A DNA stretch of 64,000 bases from Haliea sp. (GTDB taxonomy: Bacteria; Pseudomonadota; Gammaproteobacteria; Pseudomonadales; Halieaceae): assembly GCA_024642245.1 (NCBI GenBank), contig JAHEBM010000003.1:47084-111083 (forward strand). The letters run 5' to 3'. A program made the position numbers and the translations under genes. This document shows, piece by piece, positions 21,476 to 31,539 of the stretch. A model generated the notes under the pieces. It had not been told where the DNA came from. It did not search any database and saw only the letters and a list, made by a program, of their open reading frames with translations. Every line of letters begins with the position of its first letter. Position 1 is the first letter of the stretch.

Positions 21476-22744
21476 CTATTTGCGCTTCATCGACATGAAG
21501 AACTCGTCGTTGGTTTTGGTGTCCTTGAGCTTGTCGGACAAAAATTCGATCGCGGCGAGGTCTTCCATGCCGTGCAGCAGTTTGCGCAGAATCCACATGC
21601 GCTGCAGTTCATCCTCGGCGGTGAGCAACTCTTCCCGGCGGGTGCCGGAGCGCCGGATGTTGATAGCGGGGTAGACACGCTTCTCCGCAACCTTGCGATC
21701 CAGGTGCAGTTCCATGTTGCCGGTGCCCTTGAACTCCTCGTAAATCACTTCATCCATCTTGGAGCCGGTATCGACCAGCGCGGTGGCGATGATTGACAGG
21801 CTGCCGCCCTCTTCAATATTTCGTGCGGCGCCAAAGAAGCGCTTGGGGCGCTCCAGGGCGTGGGCGTCCACACCACCGGTCAGCACCTTGCCCGAGCTTG
21901 GAATCACGGTATTAAAGGCCCGAGCCAGGCGGGTAATGGAATCCAGCAGGATGATAACGTCTTTCTTGTGTTCTACCAGGCGCTTGGCCTTTTCGATCAC
22001 CATGTCGGCAACCTGCACGTGGCGCGAGGGCGGTTCATCAAATGTTGAAGCGACGACTTCGGCGCCGCGAATGCCGACCGAGCGCTGCATTTCCGTCACC
22101 TCTTCGGGACGTTCATCGATCAGCAATACGATGATGTAGCATTCCGGGTTGTTGGTAATGATGGCCTGCGCGATATTCTGCATCATGATGGTCTTACCCG
22201 CCTTGGGGGGTGCCACCAGGAGGCCGCGTACACCTTTGCCCAAAGGTGCTACCAGGTCGATGATACGGCCTGTGAGGTCCTCCGTGCTGCCGTTGCCTGT
22301 CTCCAGCGTGAGGCGCTGGTCAGGAAATAGCGGTGTGAGGTTTTCAAACAGGATCTTGTGCTTTGAGTTTTCCGGCTTGTTGAAATTGATTTCCCCGACT
22401 TTAAGCAGGGCGAAATAGCGCTCGCTGTCCTTTGGCGGGCGGATTTTTCCAGATATGGTGTCACCGGTACGCAGGTTGAAGCGGCGAATCTGGCTCGGGG
22501 AAACGTAGATATCGTCCGGCCCGGCGAGGTAGGAACTGTCGGCGGAGCGCAGGAAGCCGAAGCCGTCCTGCAGGATTTCCAGCACGCCGTCGCCGGAAAT
22601 ATCTTCCCCGCTCTTGGCGTGCCGTTTCAGGATTGCAAAGATGATGTCCTGTTTGCGCGAGCGCGCCATGTTTTCCAGTCCCATCTCCTTGGCGATGTCG
22701 ATGAGTTCCTGGGTGGATTTGGTTTTCAGGTCGGTAAGATTCAT
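21476..22744 (-). CDS. rho: Transcription termination factor Rho
   Basis: [58 protein letters not shown]. Confidence 0.99.
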   Translation of the reverse strand: MNLTDLKTKSTQELIDIAKEMGLENMARSRKQDIIFAILKRHAKSGEDISGDGVLEILQDGFGFLRSADSSYLAGPDDIYVSPSQIRRFNLRTGDTISGKIRPPKDSERYFALLKVGEINFNKPENSKHKILFENLTPLFPDQRLTLETGNGSTEDLTGRIIDLVAPLGKGVRGLLVAPPKAGKTIMMQNIAQAIITNNPECYIIVLLIDERPEEVTEMQRSVGIRGAEVVASTFDEPPSRHVQVADMVIEKAKRLVEHKKDVIILLDSITRLARAFNTVIPSSGKVLTGGVDAHALERPKRFFGAARNIEEGGSLSIIATALVDTGSKMDEVIYEEFKGTGNMELHLDRKVAEKRVYPAINIRRSGTRREELLTAEDELQRMWILRKLLHGMEDLAAIEFLSDKLKDTKTNDEFFMSMKRK

Positions 22745-22961
22745 AGAGGAAATAGCTGTGTTGTTTTAGGAGGGTTTGAATAATAGTTGTGTACGGGTGG
22801 AGCAGTGCTGACGGCGTCAGCGCACGATGCTTTAAAAAATACTATTAGGTGGTGAGTTATTATCCGTGCACGGGGCTGTGCAACGAGTGAGAAGGTAGCA
22901 CGCCCGGCAGGAGCCGTCTACCGCTTTTTTATGCCTGGAATACTATTGATATCAGGTACAT

Positions 22962-22983
22962 GAGCCCGGATTGCTCCGGGCTC
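22962..22983. other. Strong hairpin just downstream of trx
   Basis: GAGCCCGGATTGCTCCGGGCTC perfect stem; no T-tract in the trx (minus) direction, short TTTT on the plus side. Confidence 0.5.
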
Positions 22984-22992
22984 ACTTTTACC

Positions 22993-23319
22993 CTAGACGA
23001 CTTCCTGGATGAAGGCGGTAAGCTGGGTTTTAGACAGGGCTCCCACCTTGGTCGCCTCGGCGTTGCCGCCCTTGAACATGATCAGGGTGGGAATGCCGCG
23101 AATGCCGAATTTCGGCGGGATATCAGGATTGGCGTCGACATCAACCTTGCATACCTTCAACCTGCCGCTGTACTCGGAAGCGATTTCGTCCAGCACGGGG
23201 GCGATCATTTTGCAGGGACCACACCACTCCGCCCAGAAATCTACCAGCACGGGAATGTCTGAATTGAGTACTTCGGCGTCAAATGTGGCATCGCTGACGT
23301 GTACGATCTGGTCGCTCAT
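22993..23319 (-). CDS. trxA: Thioredoxin
   Basis: [47 protein letters not shown]. Confidence 0.98.
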   Translation of the reverse strand: MSDQIVHVSDATFDAEVLNSDIPVLVDFWAEWCGPCKMIAPVLDEIASEYSGRLKVCKVDVDANPDIPPKFGIRGIPTLIMFKGGNAEATKVGALSKTQLTAFIQEVV

Positions 23320-23625
23320 GGTGCTCTCCGGTTGATCAGCAGACGAAATGTCCGCGTTTTGAGGAGGCAATCATACCACTGAAGTTTTGGTGGGCAACCG
23401 CGTCAGTAGAGTTTTTCGGAATGCAGATATGCCTGGTGGTCATATGTTTTCCCAGACAGTTGCTCACATTCTTTTCACGGTCGCCGGGTGGGGCAGGCAT
23501 GCCCGGTGCATAACGTGCCCGGAAGGCGTCCATCCGGGGTATCTTTGCCCGACGAGCAACAATTTATGAGAACCTCTGTTCGGTAGTCCTGTCACATGTG
23601 TGATAGTAGTGTCCTGGCCTCGGCA

Positions 23626-25794
23626 ATGAAAAAACAAGAAAATACAGGTGCGAATAACGTGTCGATCAAAAAAACCACAGTTGTTGTCCTCATTGCCGCG
23701 GCCATTGCCGGCTGGTTCTACCTGGACCTGGGCAGTTATCTCCAGTTCGACACCCTGCAGCAGAGGGTGGGCGGGTTGCGGGCCTGGTACGGCGACAACC
23801 CGCTGCTCGCCGGCCTGCTTTACTTCGCATTGTATGTGGGAGTTACCGCCCTGTCGGTACCCGGTGCGGCAGTCATGACCTTGGCAGGGGGCGCGCTGTT
23901 CGGTTTCTGGTACGCATTGCTGCTGGTCTCTTTCGCCAGCAGTATTGGCGCGACCCTCGCGTTCCTGGTGTCGCGCCTGCTGCTGCGGGACTGGGTGCAG
24001 GACAGGTTCGGCAGGCAATTGCGTGCGTTTAATGCAGGCTTTGCCAGGGACGGGGCCTTTTACCTCTTTTCCCTGCGTCTCGTGCCCATTTTTCCGTTTT
24101 TTGTGATCAACCTGTTAATGGGCCTGTTGCCGATTCGCGCCTCGCGCTACTACTGGGTGTCCCAGTTGGGCATGCTGCCGGCGACGGCGGCGTACGTGAA
24201 TGCGGGTACCCGCCTGGGAGAACTGGAGTCGACCAGCGGCATTATTTCCCCGGCGCTGCTGCTGTCCTTTGTGTTGCTCGCTGTCTTTCCCCTCCTGGCG
24301 AAGTGGCTGCTGGGCTATATCCAGGTGCGGCGGGCGCTGGCGGGTTACCAGCGCCCCCGCAGCTTTGATACTAACGTGGTGGTGATAGGGGCCGGCTCTG
24401 CCGGATTGGTATCCGCGCTGATCGCGGCAACGGTGAAGGCCCGGGTTACGCTTATCGAACGCCATAAAATGGGCGGTGACTGCCTCAACACCGGGTGTGT
24501 GCCGAGCAAGGCGCTGATCCGTTCAGCCCGGATTGCCGACTATGCCCGGCGGGCGCAGGAGTTCGGGCTGGAGCCCATGTCGGTGCGGGTGAAGTTCCGG
24601 GAGGTCATGGAGCGGGTACAGTCAGTGGTAAGGGCCATTGAGCCTCATGATTCCGTGGAGCGTTTCACCTCACTGGGAGTGGACTGTGTGCAGGGAGACG
24701 CCCGCATCCGCTCGCCCTGGGAGGTGGAAGTCAATGGGCGGGTAATTACCGCGCGCAATATCATAATCGCCAGCGGCGCGCGCCCGCGGGTGCCTGCTAT
24801 CCCCGGACTTGAGGCGCTGGACTACCTCACATCGGATACCGTATGGGAGCTGCGTGAATCTCCCGGGCGTCTGCTGGTGATCGGCGCCGGGCCGATTGGC
24901 TGTGAGCTGGCCCAGGCCTTTTCCCGCCTCGGCAGCCAGGTGGCCCTGGTGACGCACGCTGCCCGCATCCTGCCGCGGGAGGATGCCGAGGTATCCTCCC
25001 GGGCGCACGCGGCATTTGAATCCGGTGGCATGTCCGTTCACACCGGCTATGAAGCCCGCGCCTTCAGGCAGGAGGCGGACGGGCAGCACGCCGTTTTCGA
25101 CACGGCGGGCGGGGAGCGCGAACTGGTTTTCGATCGCGTGCTGTTGGCAGTGGGACGGCATGCCAACGTGGAGGGCCTGGGCCTCGAGGCACTGGGTATC
25201 CCCCTCACCGCGGCAGGTACGGTGGCGGTTGATGAGCACCTGCGTACGCCGGTGCCCAGTATTTTTGCCTGTGGTGATGTTGCCGGTCCCTATCTGTTTA
25301 CCCATATGGCCAGCCACCAGGCCTGGTACGCCACAGTGAATGCCCTGTTCGGGCGTTTTCGTAAATTCAAGGTGGATTACTCCATCGTGCCCTGGGCGAC
25401 CTTTACCGATCCGGAGGTGGCAAGGGTTGGACTCAATGAGCAGGACGCACTCGCGCAGGGGATTCCCTTTGAAGTGACCCGGTACGGCATTGACGACCTC
25501 GACCGCGCCATTGCCGACGGCGAGGCCCACGGGTTTATCAAGGTGCTGACCCCGCCCGGTAGAGACCGTATCCTGGGTGCCACCATTGTCGGTTATCACG
25601 CCGCCGAGTTACTGGCGGAGTTTGTGCTGGCGATGAAGCACGGTATTGGCCTGAACAAGATCCTCGCCACTATCCATGTGTATCCCACGCTCGGCGAGAG
25701 CAACAAGTTCCTGGCCAGCGAATGGCGCAAAGCGCGTAAGCCCCAGCGCCTGCTGTCCTGGGTCGAGCGATACCATCGCTGGTGTCGGGGCTGA
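23626..25794 (+). CDS. Fusion: N-terminal TVP38/TMEM64 (VTT) membrane domain plus C-terminal FAD/NAD-dependent disulfide oxidoreductase (mercuric-reductase-like)
   Basis: N-term VPGAAVMTLAGGALFGFWYALLLVSFASSIGATLAFLVSRLLLRDWVQDRFG; C-term VVVIGAGSAGLVSALIAATVKARVTLIERHKMGGDCLNTGCVPSKALIRSA and IHVYPTLGESNK. Start uncertain (23596/23626/23659). Confidence 0.92.
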   Translation: MKKQENTGANNVSIKKTTVVVLIAAAIAGWFYLDLGSYLQFDTLQQRVGGLRAWYGDNPLLAGLLYFALYVGVTALSVPGAAVMTLAGGALFGFWYALLLVSFASSIGATLAFLVSRLLLRDWVQDRFGRQLRAFNAGFARDGAFYLFSLRLVPIFPFFVINLLMGLLPIRASRYYWVSQLGMLPATAAYVNAGTRLGELESTSGIISPALLLSFVLLAVFPLLAKWLLGYIQVRRALAGYQRPRSFDTNVVVIGAGSAGLVSALIAATVKARVTLIERHKMGGDCLNTGCVPSKALIRSARIADYARRAQEFGLEPMSVRVKFREVMERVQSVVRAIEPHDSVERFTSLGVDCVQGDARIRSPWEVEVNGRVITARNIIIASGARPRVPAIPGLEALDYLTSDTVWELRESPGRLLVIGAGPIGCELAQAFSRLGSQVALVTHAARILPREDAEVSSRAHAAFESGGMSVHTGYEARAFRQEADGQHAVFDTAGGERELVFDRVLLAVGRHANVEGLGLEALGIPLTAAGTVAVDEHLRTPVPSIFACGDVAGPYLFTHMASHQAWYATVNALFGRFRKFKVDYSIVPWATFTDPEVARVGLNEQDALAQGIPFEVTRYGIDDLDRAIADGEAHGFIKVLTPPGRDRILGATIVGYHAAELLAEFVLAMKHGIGLNKILATIHVYPTLGESNKFLASEWRKARKPQRLLSWVERYHRWCRG

Positions 25795-25886
25795 GCTCGC
25801 GCTGGCTGATCGATGGCCCGCGGGATGGTAGAGTTGTGCTTTGTCCGGCCAGGCGCCGGTTTTCCAGTAATAAGGGGAGGTAGGTA

Positions 25887-26540
25887 ATGAGCAAGGTCGC
25901 GGTGGTGTTGGCAGGTTGCGGCGTATATGACGGTGCGGAGATCAATGAGGCGGTACTGACCCTGCTTAGCCTCGAGCAGCAGGGCGCGAGTTACCAGTGC
26001 TTTGCCCCGGATATCGACCAGATGCACGTGATCAATCACCTGACGGGCGAACCGGTACCGGGGGAGACCCGCAACGTGCTGGTGGAGGCGGCCCGCATAG
26101 CCCGGGGAAACATCGCGGATCTCGCGACCCTGGACGTATCCGGTTTTGACGCACTGCTGGTGCCGGGCGGTTTCGGTGCGGCGAAGAATCTCTGCAACTT
26201 TGCCGTTGCCGGGGCCCAGATGGAAGTGCAGGAGGATTTCCTGCGGGTTGCGCGCGCCTTTCACCAGGCCGGTAAGCCGATTGGGCTGGTCTGTATTGCT
26301 CCCGTGATGGCGGCAGCCATTTGCGGTGAAGGAACCCGCTGCACGATTGGCAACGACCCCGAAACCGCCGCGGCAATCGAGGCGATGGGTGCCAGGCACC
26401 TGGACTGTCCAGTGTCCGAGGCGCGTATCGACGCCGGGCGTAAATTGGTGACGACACCGGCCTATATGCTGGCCGGTGGTGTAGCGGAGGCCTACAGCGG
26501 TATCAGTGAATGCGTGAAGGAGGTTCTGGCGCTGGCCTGA
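25887..26540 (+). CDS. elbB: ElbB-like glyoxalase (DJ-1/PfpI superfamily)
   Basis: KVAVVLAGCGVYDGAEINEAVLTLLSLEQQGASYQCFAPD; PGGFGAAKNLCNFA. Confidence 0.95.
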   Translation: MSKVAVVLAGCGVYDGAEINEAVLTLLSLEQQGASYQCFAPDIDQMHVINHLTGEPVPGETRNVLVEAARIARGNIADLATLDVSGFDALLVPGGFGAAKNLCNFAVAGAQMEVQEDFLRVARAFHQAGKPIGLVCIAPVMAAAICGEGTRCTIGNDPETAAAIEAMGARHLDCPVSEARIDAGRKLVTTPAYMLAGGVAEAYSGISECVKEVLALA

Positions 26541-26550
26541 GCGAGTCCCT

Positions 26551-26805
26551 GTGGCCGCTGCCTGGTCGGTCTATATCCTGTGCTGCGCGGATGGCACGCT
26601 GTATACCGGCATCACACTGGACCTGGAAAAGCGCCTGCTGCAGCACAACGGCGAATTGGCGGGGGGTGCCAGGTATACGAGGGGGCGGCGGCCGGTGCAC
26701 CTGCTGTGGTCCGTACTGGTGCCCGATCGCAGTCAGGCCCAGCAGCGCGAAGCCGCTATCAAGCAGCTGAGCAGGGCGGCGAAAATGCGCCTGGTGGAGG
26801 GCTGA
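26551..26805 (+). CDS. GIY-YIG nuclease family protein
   Basis: WSVYILCCADGTLYTGITLDLEKRLLQHN...GARYTRGRRPVHLLW (YhbQ-like); GTG start. Confidence 0.92.
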   Translation: MAAAWSVYILCCADGTLYTGITLDLEKRLLQHNGELAGGARYTRGRRPVHLLWSVLVPDRSQAQQREAAIKQLSRAAKMRLVEG

Positions 26806-26813
26806 GCCGTGTT

Positions 26814-28700
26814 TCAGCTGTTGGCCAGCTCTTCCAGGGCTTCCTGCTGCTCCAGCCAGGACTCCTCCAGTTGGGTTGCCATTGCTTTCAGCTCGGCCTC
26901 GCGCTCCAGCAGTGCTGCAAGGTCCCGCTTGCGCTCCTGGGCATAGATAGCCGTATCTCCCAGGCGGGTTTGCACCTCCGCCTGTTCGGCCTCCACGGCA
27001 CTCATCCGGGCTTCGGTCCTGGCAATGTCCTTTTGTAGCGGACGCAGCTTCTCACGCTGGGCGGCGGCGCTCTGGCGCTTTTCCTTACGGGAGCCGTCCG
27101 CAGCGGCCGGTTCATTGCGCTCCACCTGGCGGTAGCTTGAGAGAATCCAGCGCTCGTAGCCCTCCAGGTCGTCGGCGTAGGTCTCCACCCTGCCATCGTG
27201 TACCAGTAGCAGTTCATCCACGGTATTGCGCAGCAGGTGACGGTCATGGCTCACCAGTATCAGGGCGCCTTCGTAGGCTTGCAGGGCGACTTCCAGGGCG
27301 TGCCGCATATCGAGGTCAAGGTGGTTGGTGGGCTCGTCCAGTACCAGCAGGTTGGGGCGTTGCCAGACCACCATGGCCAGTGCGAGGCGGGCCTTTTCGC
27401 CACCCGAGAACGGGGCAATCTGGCAGGTCGCGGCATCGCCGCGGAAATTGAACCCCCCCAGGAAGTTGAGAATGTCCTGCTCGCGGGCGTCCGGAGTCAG
27501 GCGCTGCAGGTGAAGGGTGGCGCTGGCCTGTAAATCCAGTGCCTCCAGCTGTTGCTGGTCGAAATAGCCGATGCTGCAGTGTTCGCCGCAGACCCGGTCA
27601 CCCGCCTGTAAGGGCAACTCGCCCACCAGGCTTTTCAACAGTGTGGACTTGCCGGCCCCGTTTTTTCCGAGCAGCCCGTAGCGACTGCCGGGGCGCAAAT
27701 GCAGTTCGACGCCCGCCAGCACGGGTCGCCCACCGTAGCCCAGGCTGGCGTCATCCAGGCGCAGCAGCGGGTCGCTGCTGCGGTCGGGGGCAGGGAAACT
27801 GAAGTCGAAGGGCGAGTCGATATGGGCCGGCGCCAGCGCCTGCATGCGCTCCAGCTCTTTCAGTCGGCTCTGTGCCTGCCTGGCCTTGGTGGCCTTGTAA
27901 CGGAACCGCCGCACGAAATCGTCGATCTGGGCGATACGCCGCTGCTGTTTTTCATAACTTGCCTGCTGGTTGGCGAGGCGTTCGGCCCGCTGCTGCTCAA
28001 ACTCGGAATAATTGCCTTTGTAAGCCTGTAGCTGTTGTTGCTCAATATGCAGGATGCGCTCACAGGTGGCGTCGATAAAGTCCCGGTCGTGGGAGATCAT
28101 CAGCAAGGTACCCGGGTATTGCTGCAACCACTGCTGCAGCCAGAGGGTGGCATCCAGGTCGAGGTGGTTGGTGGGTTCGTCCAGCAAAAGGACATCCGAT
28201 GGCGTCATGAGGGCGCGTGCAAGGTTGAGGCGGATACGCCAGCCGCCGGAGAAGTCGCTTACCGGGCGCGCTGGGGCCCCTTCGCCAAAACCCAGGCCCT
28301 GCAGTAGTCGTTCCGAGCGACGCTCTGCACTGTAGCCGTCGACCTCTTCCAGTTTGCTGTGGATGGCGGCCGCCGCGTCAAACTGGCCTGCCTGCTCCAG
28401 GCGCTGCAGCTCATCCCGCAATAAAGCCAGGGCGCCGTCACCGCGCCACACATATTCCCCCGCGGGCATGCCCGAAGCGTGGACTTCCTGGGCCATATGC
28501 GCGATGCGCAGTTTGGTCATGCCCTCGATATCGCCGGTATCTGCTACCAGTTCACCCAGCAGCAGGGAAAACAGGCTGGATTTACCGCAACCGTTGGCGC
28601 CGATCATAGCCAGGCGCTGTCCAGGCTGGATGGTGACGTTGGCATCCTGCAGCAGTAGTTTGCTGCCGCGGCGCAGCCCTATATTACGTAATATGATCAT
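26814..28700 (-). CDS. ABC-F family ATP-binding protein (YheS-like)
   Basis: Two ABC cassettes: GANGCGKSS / LLDEPTNHLDLDA and GKNGAGKST / VLDEPTNHLDLDMRH; C-terminal coiled coil. Confidence 0.95.
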   Translation of the reverse strand: MIILRNIGLRRGSKLLLQDANVTIQPGQRLAMIGANGCGKSSLFSLLLGELVADTGDIEGMTKLRIAHMAQEVHASGMPAGEYVWRGDGALALLRDELQRLEQAGQFDAAAAIHSKLEEVDGYSAERRSERLLQGLGFGEGAPARPVSDFSGGWRIRLNLARALMTPSDVLLLDEPTNHLDLDATLWLQQWLQQYPGTLLMISHDRDFIDATCERILHIEQQQLQAYKGNYSEFEQQRAERLANQQASYEKQQRRIAQIDDFVRRFRYKATKARQAQSRLKELERMQALAPAHIDSPFDFSFPAPDRSSDPLLRLDDASLGYGGRPVLAGVELHLRPGSRYGLLGKNGAGKSTLLKSLVGELPLQAGDRVCGEHCSIGYFDQQQLEALDLQASATLHLQRLTPDAREQDILNFLGGFNFRGDAATCQIAPFSGGEKARLALAMVVWQRPNLLVLDEPTNHLDLDMRHALEVALQAYEGALILVSHDRHLLRNTVDELLLVHDGRVETYADDLEGYERWILSSYRQVERNEPAAADGSRKEKRQSAAAQREKLRPLQKDIARTEARMSAVEAEQAEVQTRLGDTAIYAQERKRDLAALLEREAELKAMATQLEESWLEQQEALEELANS

Positions 28701-28975
28701 GAGGCTGCGGATTCTACCTGCAGGAGCGCCAGCCGGCCATATACACCCGAGGCCAGTGACACCTTGCCGCCCGGCGGGGCGTGCAACGGGGTGGCTTATA
28801 GCCGGGCCGGGTAGTAATATGGCGCGCCATTGCGAAACTATTTCGCTCCCCGTGTTGTCGAAGCGGTGCAGTTCGTTGCCAGGCCGGCAGCGGTTCCGTT
28901 TATCCCCGGGGAGGGAAGCCTCGCTTTGACAGCTGTAACCGCGATACTCCCTTTTCTCAAGATTGGAAGGAAATT

Positions 28976-29749
28976 ATGAAGAAGTATGCATTACCGCTTG
29001 CCCTGGTTGGCGTTGTCGCCTTGCAAGCCTGTAACCAAAAAGCAGCCGAACCCGAAACAGCGGCAGCAGCACCCGCCACCGTTCAGCTCGAGACCACCCA
29101 GCAGCGCCTGAGCTACGGTATTGCCCTTACCCTCGGGCAGCGTATGAAGACCGATAAGGTCCCGATGGACGTGGATGCGTTTTCCGCCGGTTTGCGAGAC
29201 GCACTCGAAGGCGCCACGCCCCGCCTGACCCAGGAGGAAATCAGCGCCGAGATGCAGGCATACCAGGAAAAAGCCGTTGCCGAACAACAGGCTACCCAGG
29301 CTGCCCTGGCTGAAACCAATCTGGCTGCCGCTACCGCCTTCCTGGCCGAAAATGCCGCCCGTGAAGGTGTAACCGTGACCGAATCCGGCCTGCAGTACGA
29401 AGTCATCGAAGCCGGTGACGGCCCCAAGCCGGGTCCTGAAGATACAGTCGAAGTGCACTACCGCGGCACGCTGTTGGATGGCACCGAGTTCGATTCTTCC
29501 TACACGCGTGGCGAGACCGTCACTTTCGGTGTTGGCCAGGTCATTCCCGGTTGGACTGAAGCCCTGCAGCTGATGCCCGTTGGCTCGAAGTACAAGCTGG
29601 TCATTCCGCCGGAGCTGGGCTACGGCGCCGGTGGTGCAGGACAGGCTATCGGTCCGAATGCGGCACTGGTGTTCGAAGTGGAGCTGATCTCAATCCCCAG
29701 CAAAGCCGACGCCGCCAAGGCTGACGCGGCCGCCCCGGCAGCCAAATAA
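28976..29749 (+). CDS. FKBP-type peptidyl-prolyl isomerase (FkpA/Mip-like)
   Basis: Signal peptide then GLQYEVIEAGDGPKPGPEDTVEVHYRGTLLDGTEFDSSY...VIPGWTEALQLMPVGSKYKLVIPPELGYG. Confidence 0.96.
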   Translation: MKKYALPLALVGVVALQACNQKAAEPETAAAAPATVQLETTQQRLSYGIALTLGQRMKTDKVPMDVDAFSAGLRDALEGATPRLTQEEISAEMQAYQEKAVAEQQATQAALAETNLAAATAFLAENAAREGVTVTESGLQYEVIEAGDGPKPGPEDTVEVHYRGTLLDGTEFDSSYTRGETVTFGVGQVIPGWTEALQLMPVGSKYKLVIPPELGYGAGGAGQAIGPNAALVFEVELISIPSKADAAKADAAAPAAK

Positions 29750-29751
29750 GG

Positions 29752-30240
29752 CTAGGAAGCCTGAGGCGTCCTGGTTTCGACCAGGCGCCGATGCCTGTTG
29801 TGAAGGCCGGCGATAAGCCGGTCTTCCAGCACAAAGCGTGACTCCAGCACCTCCCCCAGGGACGACAGGTCCCTTTGCAGGGTCTCGGGGTAGGCGTTGC
29901 CGCTACCGTATTTTTCCTCATAGGCCAGGATAACCTCGGTTGTATCACCGATGGCCGGCATTACCTGCTGCGCCAGGGAGCCGCTGCTATCGCCAAAGGT
30001 TTCCGCCTCGTTAAGCAGTTCATGGAACACCTCGAAGTGCCCGGCTGAGACATAGTCGACCAGCACGGCGCAAAGCGCGCGCTGGCGCTCCGTCAGTTTT
30101 TCCGGGAGTGGCGTGCTGTCCAGCGCGACGGCTATCTGGGTATATTTACCCAACAGCTCGCGCCGCTCCTTCAACCAACGGGTGAGGAGGTCCTCTACCG
30201 CGGCGAATTGCTGGCTGGGGTCCTTGCTCCTGTGCGGCAT
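29752..30240 (-). CDS. rsd: Rsd/AlgQ family anti-sigma70 factor
   Basis: VEDLLTRWLKERRELLGKYTQIAVALDS...RQRALCAVLVDYVSAGHFEVFHEL. Confidence 0.88.
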   Translation of the reverse strand: MPHRSKDPSQQFAAVEDLLTRWLKERRELLGKYTQIAVALDSTPLPEKLTERQRALCAVLVDYVSAGHFEVFHELLNEAETFGDSSGSLAQQVMPAIGDTTEVILAYEEKYGSGNAYPETLQRDLSSLGEVLESRFVLEDRLIAGLHNRHRRLVETRTPQAS

Positions 30241-30346
30241 GGCGTGCTTCCTGCGGGGTCAGGTTATTCCTGTACCCACTATATGATCGCAGGTAGCAGA
30301 TGGGCAAGGCCGTTGCGGCCCACGGCGGTGGTTCGCCTGTAGCGGA

Positions 30347-30841
30347 TTATTTGCGGAAAACCTGCCACAGGCAGACTGCCGTGACTGCGGTGGCCAGGAT
30401 CAGGGTCTGCTCGGGTATGCTCAGGCCGAGGAATGTCCACAGCGTTTCGGCGCAGTTGCCATCGCCCATCAGCACCAGGTTGAGAGTCTCGCTGAAAGGC
30501 AGTGTCTCAATCATGTACTCCAGGCTGGGGCCGCAGGCCGGCACCTGCTCGGGAGGCAGGTGCTGTATCCAGACGTGCCGGACTGCCACCGCGCCACCGC
30601 CGATGGCCGCCAGGGTGCACAGGGTGGCGTACACCCGCCGCCCCCAGCCCGCCGGGTTGTGCAGCGCAGCAAGCAGGGCGATGCCACCCCACAGCACAAC
30701 GAACACCCGCTGGGTCATGCACAGGGGGCAGGGCGCCAGGCCCAGTATTTCTTCCAGGTAGACGCGGGCAAATAACATGGCCGCCAGGGCGGTGACGGCC
30801 AGGCCGAAAAAGACCAGTCGTGGTGTGAGGGAGTGAAGCAT
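30347..30841 (-). CDS. dsbB: Disulfide bond formation protein DsbB
   Basis: Four TM helices; EEILGLAPCPLCMTQRVFVVLWG and Cys-containing periplasmic loops. Confidence 0.93.
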   Translation of the reverse strand: MLHSLTPRLVFFGLAVTALAAMLFARVYLEEILGLAPCPLCMTQRVFVVLWGGIALLAALHNPAGWGRRVYATLCTLAAIGGGAVAVRHVWIQHLPPEQVPACGPSLEYMIETLPFSETLNLVLMGDGNCAETLWTFLGLSIPEQTLILATAVTAVCLWQVFRK

Positions 30842-30891
30842 TATCGGGTCGATCTCCAGGTGTCGGTAGCAATCCCCAGGGGGTGGCTACG

Positions 30892-31527
30892 TTAGGGCCT
30901 TTTCTCTTCAAGTGCAATGTTCGACGCTCTGCCCGCCGATTGGTTCAGTGCCATTTCCTGCTGCGCGGTGAACGTCTGCAGGTCCGGGTAAAAACCCAGG
31001 AAAGCACGCTCCAGCATGTCCCTGGCGGGGGTGAGCGCGGGACCCACGTCGACCAGTGGGTTGGCGCGGCGAAAGCGCTGGCCAATGCGCTGCGCGCTGG
31101 CAGGCACCGTGTCCCAATCCAGGTACAGGCCCAGTATGTCGTACTCCAGCATGCGTGCCAGCATCCGGCGTGAGCCCTGGCTCAGCGAGTGCTCGTGGGC
31201 CTGCAGGGCGCGGTATACCCCGGAATTGAATTCTCCCAGGGGAATGTCGCAGTAGTCCCGCCAGTATTTACTCAGGTAATGATCGAAGCTCAGGTCGATC
31301 AGGATACCTGCATAGCGGCGCAGGTCCCGGGGGAAATCGTGGCGCAATTGCACTACCAGGGGATGGTGGTCGGTGTACGCATCTATGGCCCTGTGTAATC
31401 GTACGCCCCGTTCGATGCCGGCAGGCAACTCACCGCGCAGCGGACCCTTGTAATAATCACCTTCCAGGCCACCGGCCACCAGGCCCTCATCGGGCCAGGC
31501 CAGGTGGAAGTGGGCCAGGAAGTTCAC
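30892..31527 (-). CDS. acpH: Acyl carrier protein phosphodiesterase (AcpH-like)
   Basis: MNFLAHFHLAWPDEGLVAGGLEGDYYKG...GVRLHRAIDAYTDHHPLV. Confidence 0.93.
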   Translation of the reverse strand: MNFLAHFHLAWPDEGLVAGGLEGDYYKGPLRGELPAGIERGVRLHRAIDAYTDHHPLVVQLRHDFPRDLRRYAGILIDLSFDHYLSKYWRDYCDIPLGEFNSGVYRALQAHEHSLSQGSRRMLARMLEYDILGLYLDWDTVPASAQRIGQRFRRANPLVDVGPALTPARDMLERAFLGFYPDLQTFTAQQEMALNQSAGRASNIALEEKRP

Positions 31528-31539
31528 TGGTTACGCCGG

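Noticed and set aside
24670-25599. 309-aa minus-strand ORF
   Set aside because: Antisense to the VTT-oxidoreductase fusion, which has clear FAD/NAD motifs
26551-26805. GIY-YIG ORF as a homing endonuclease or mobile intron
   Set aside because: Short YhbQ-like stand-alone domain in an ordinary gene context; no intron or interrupted gene
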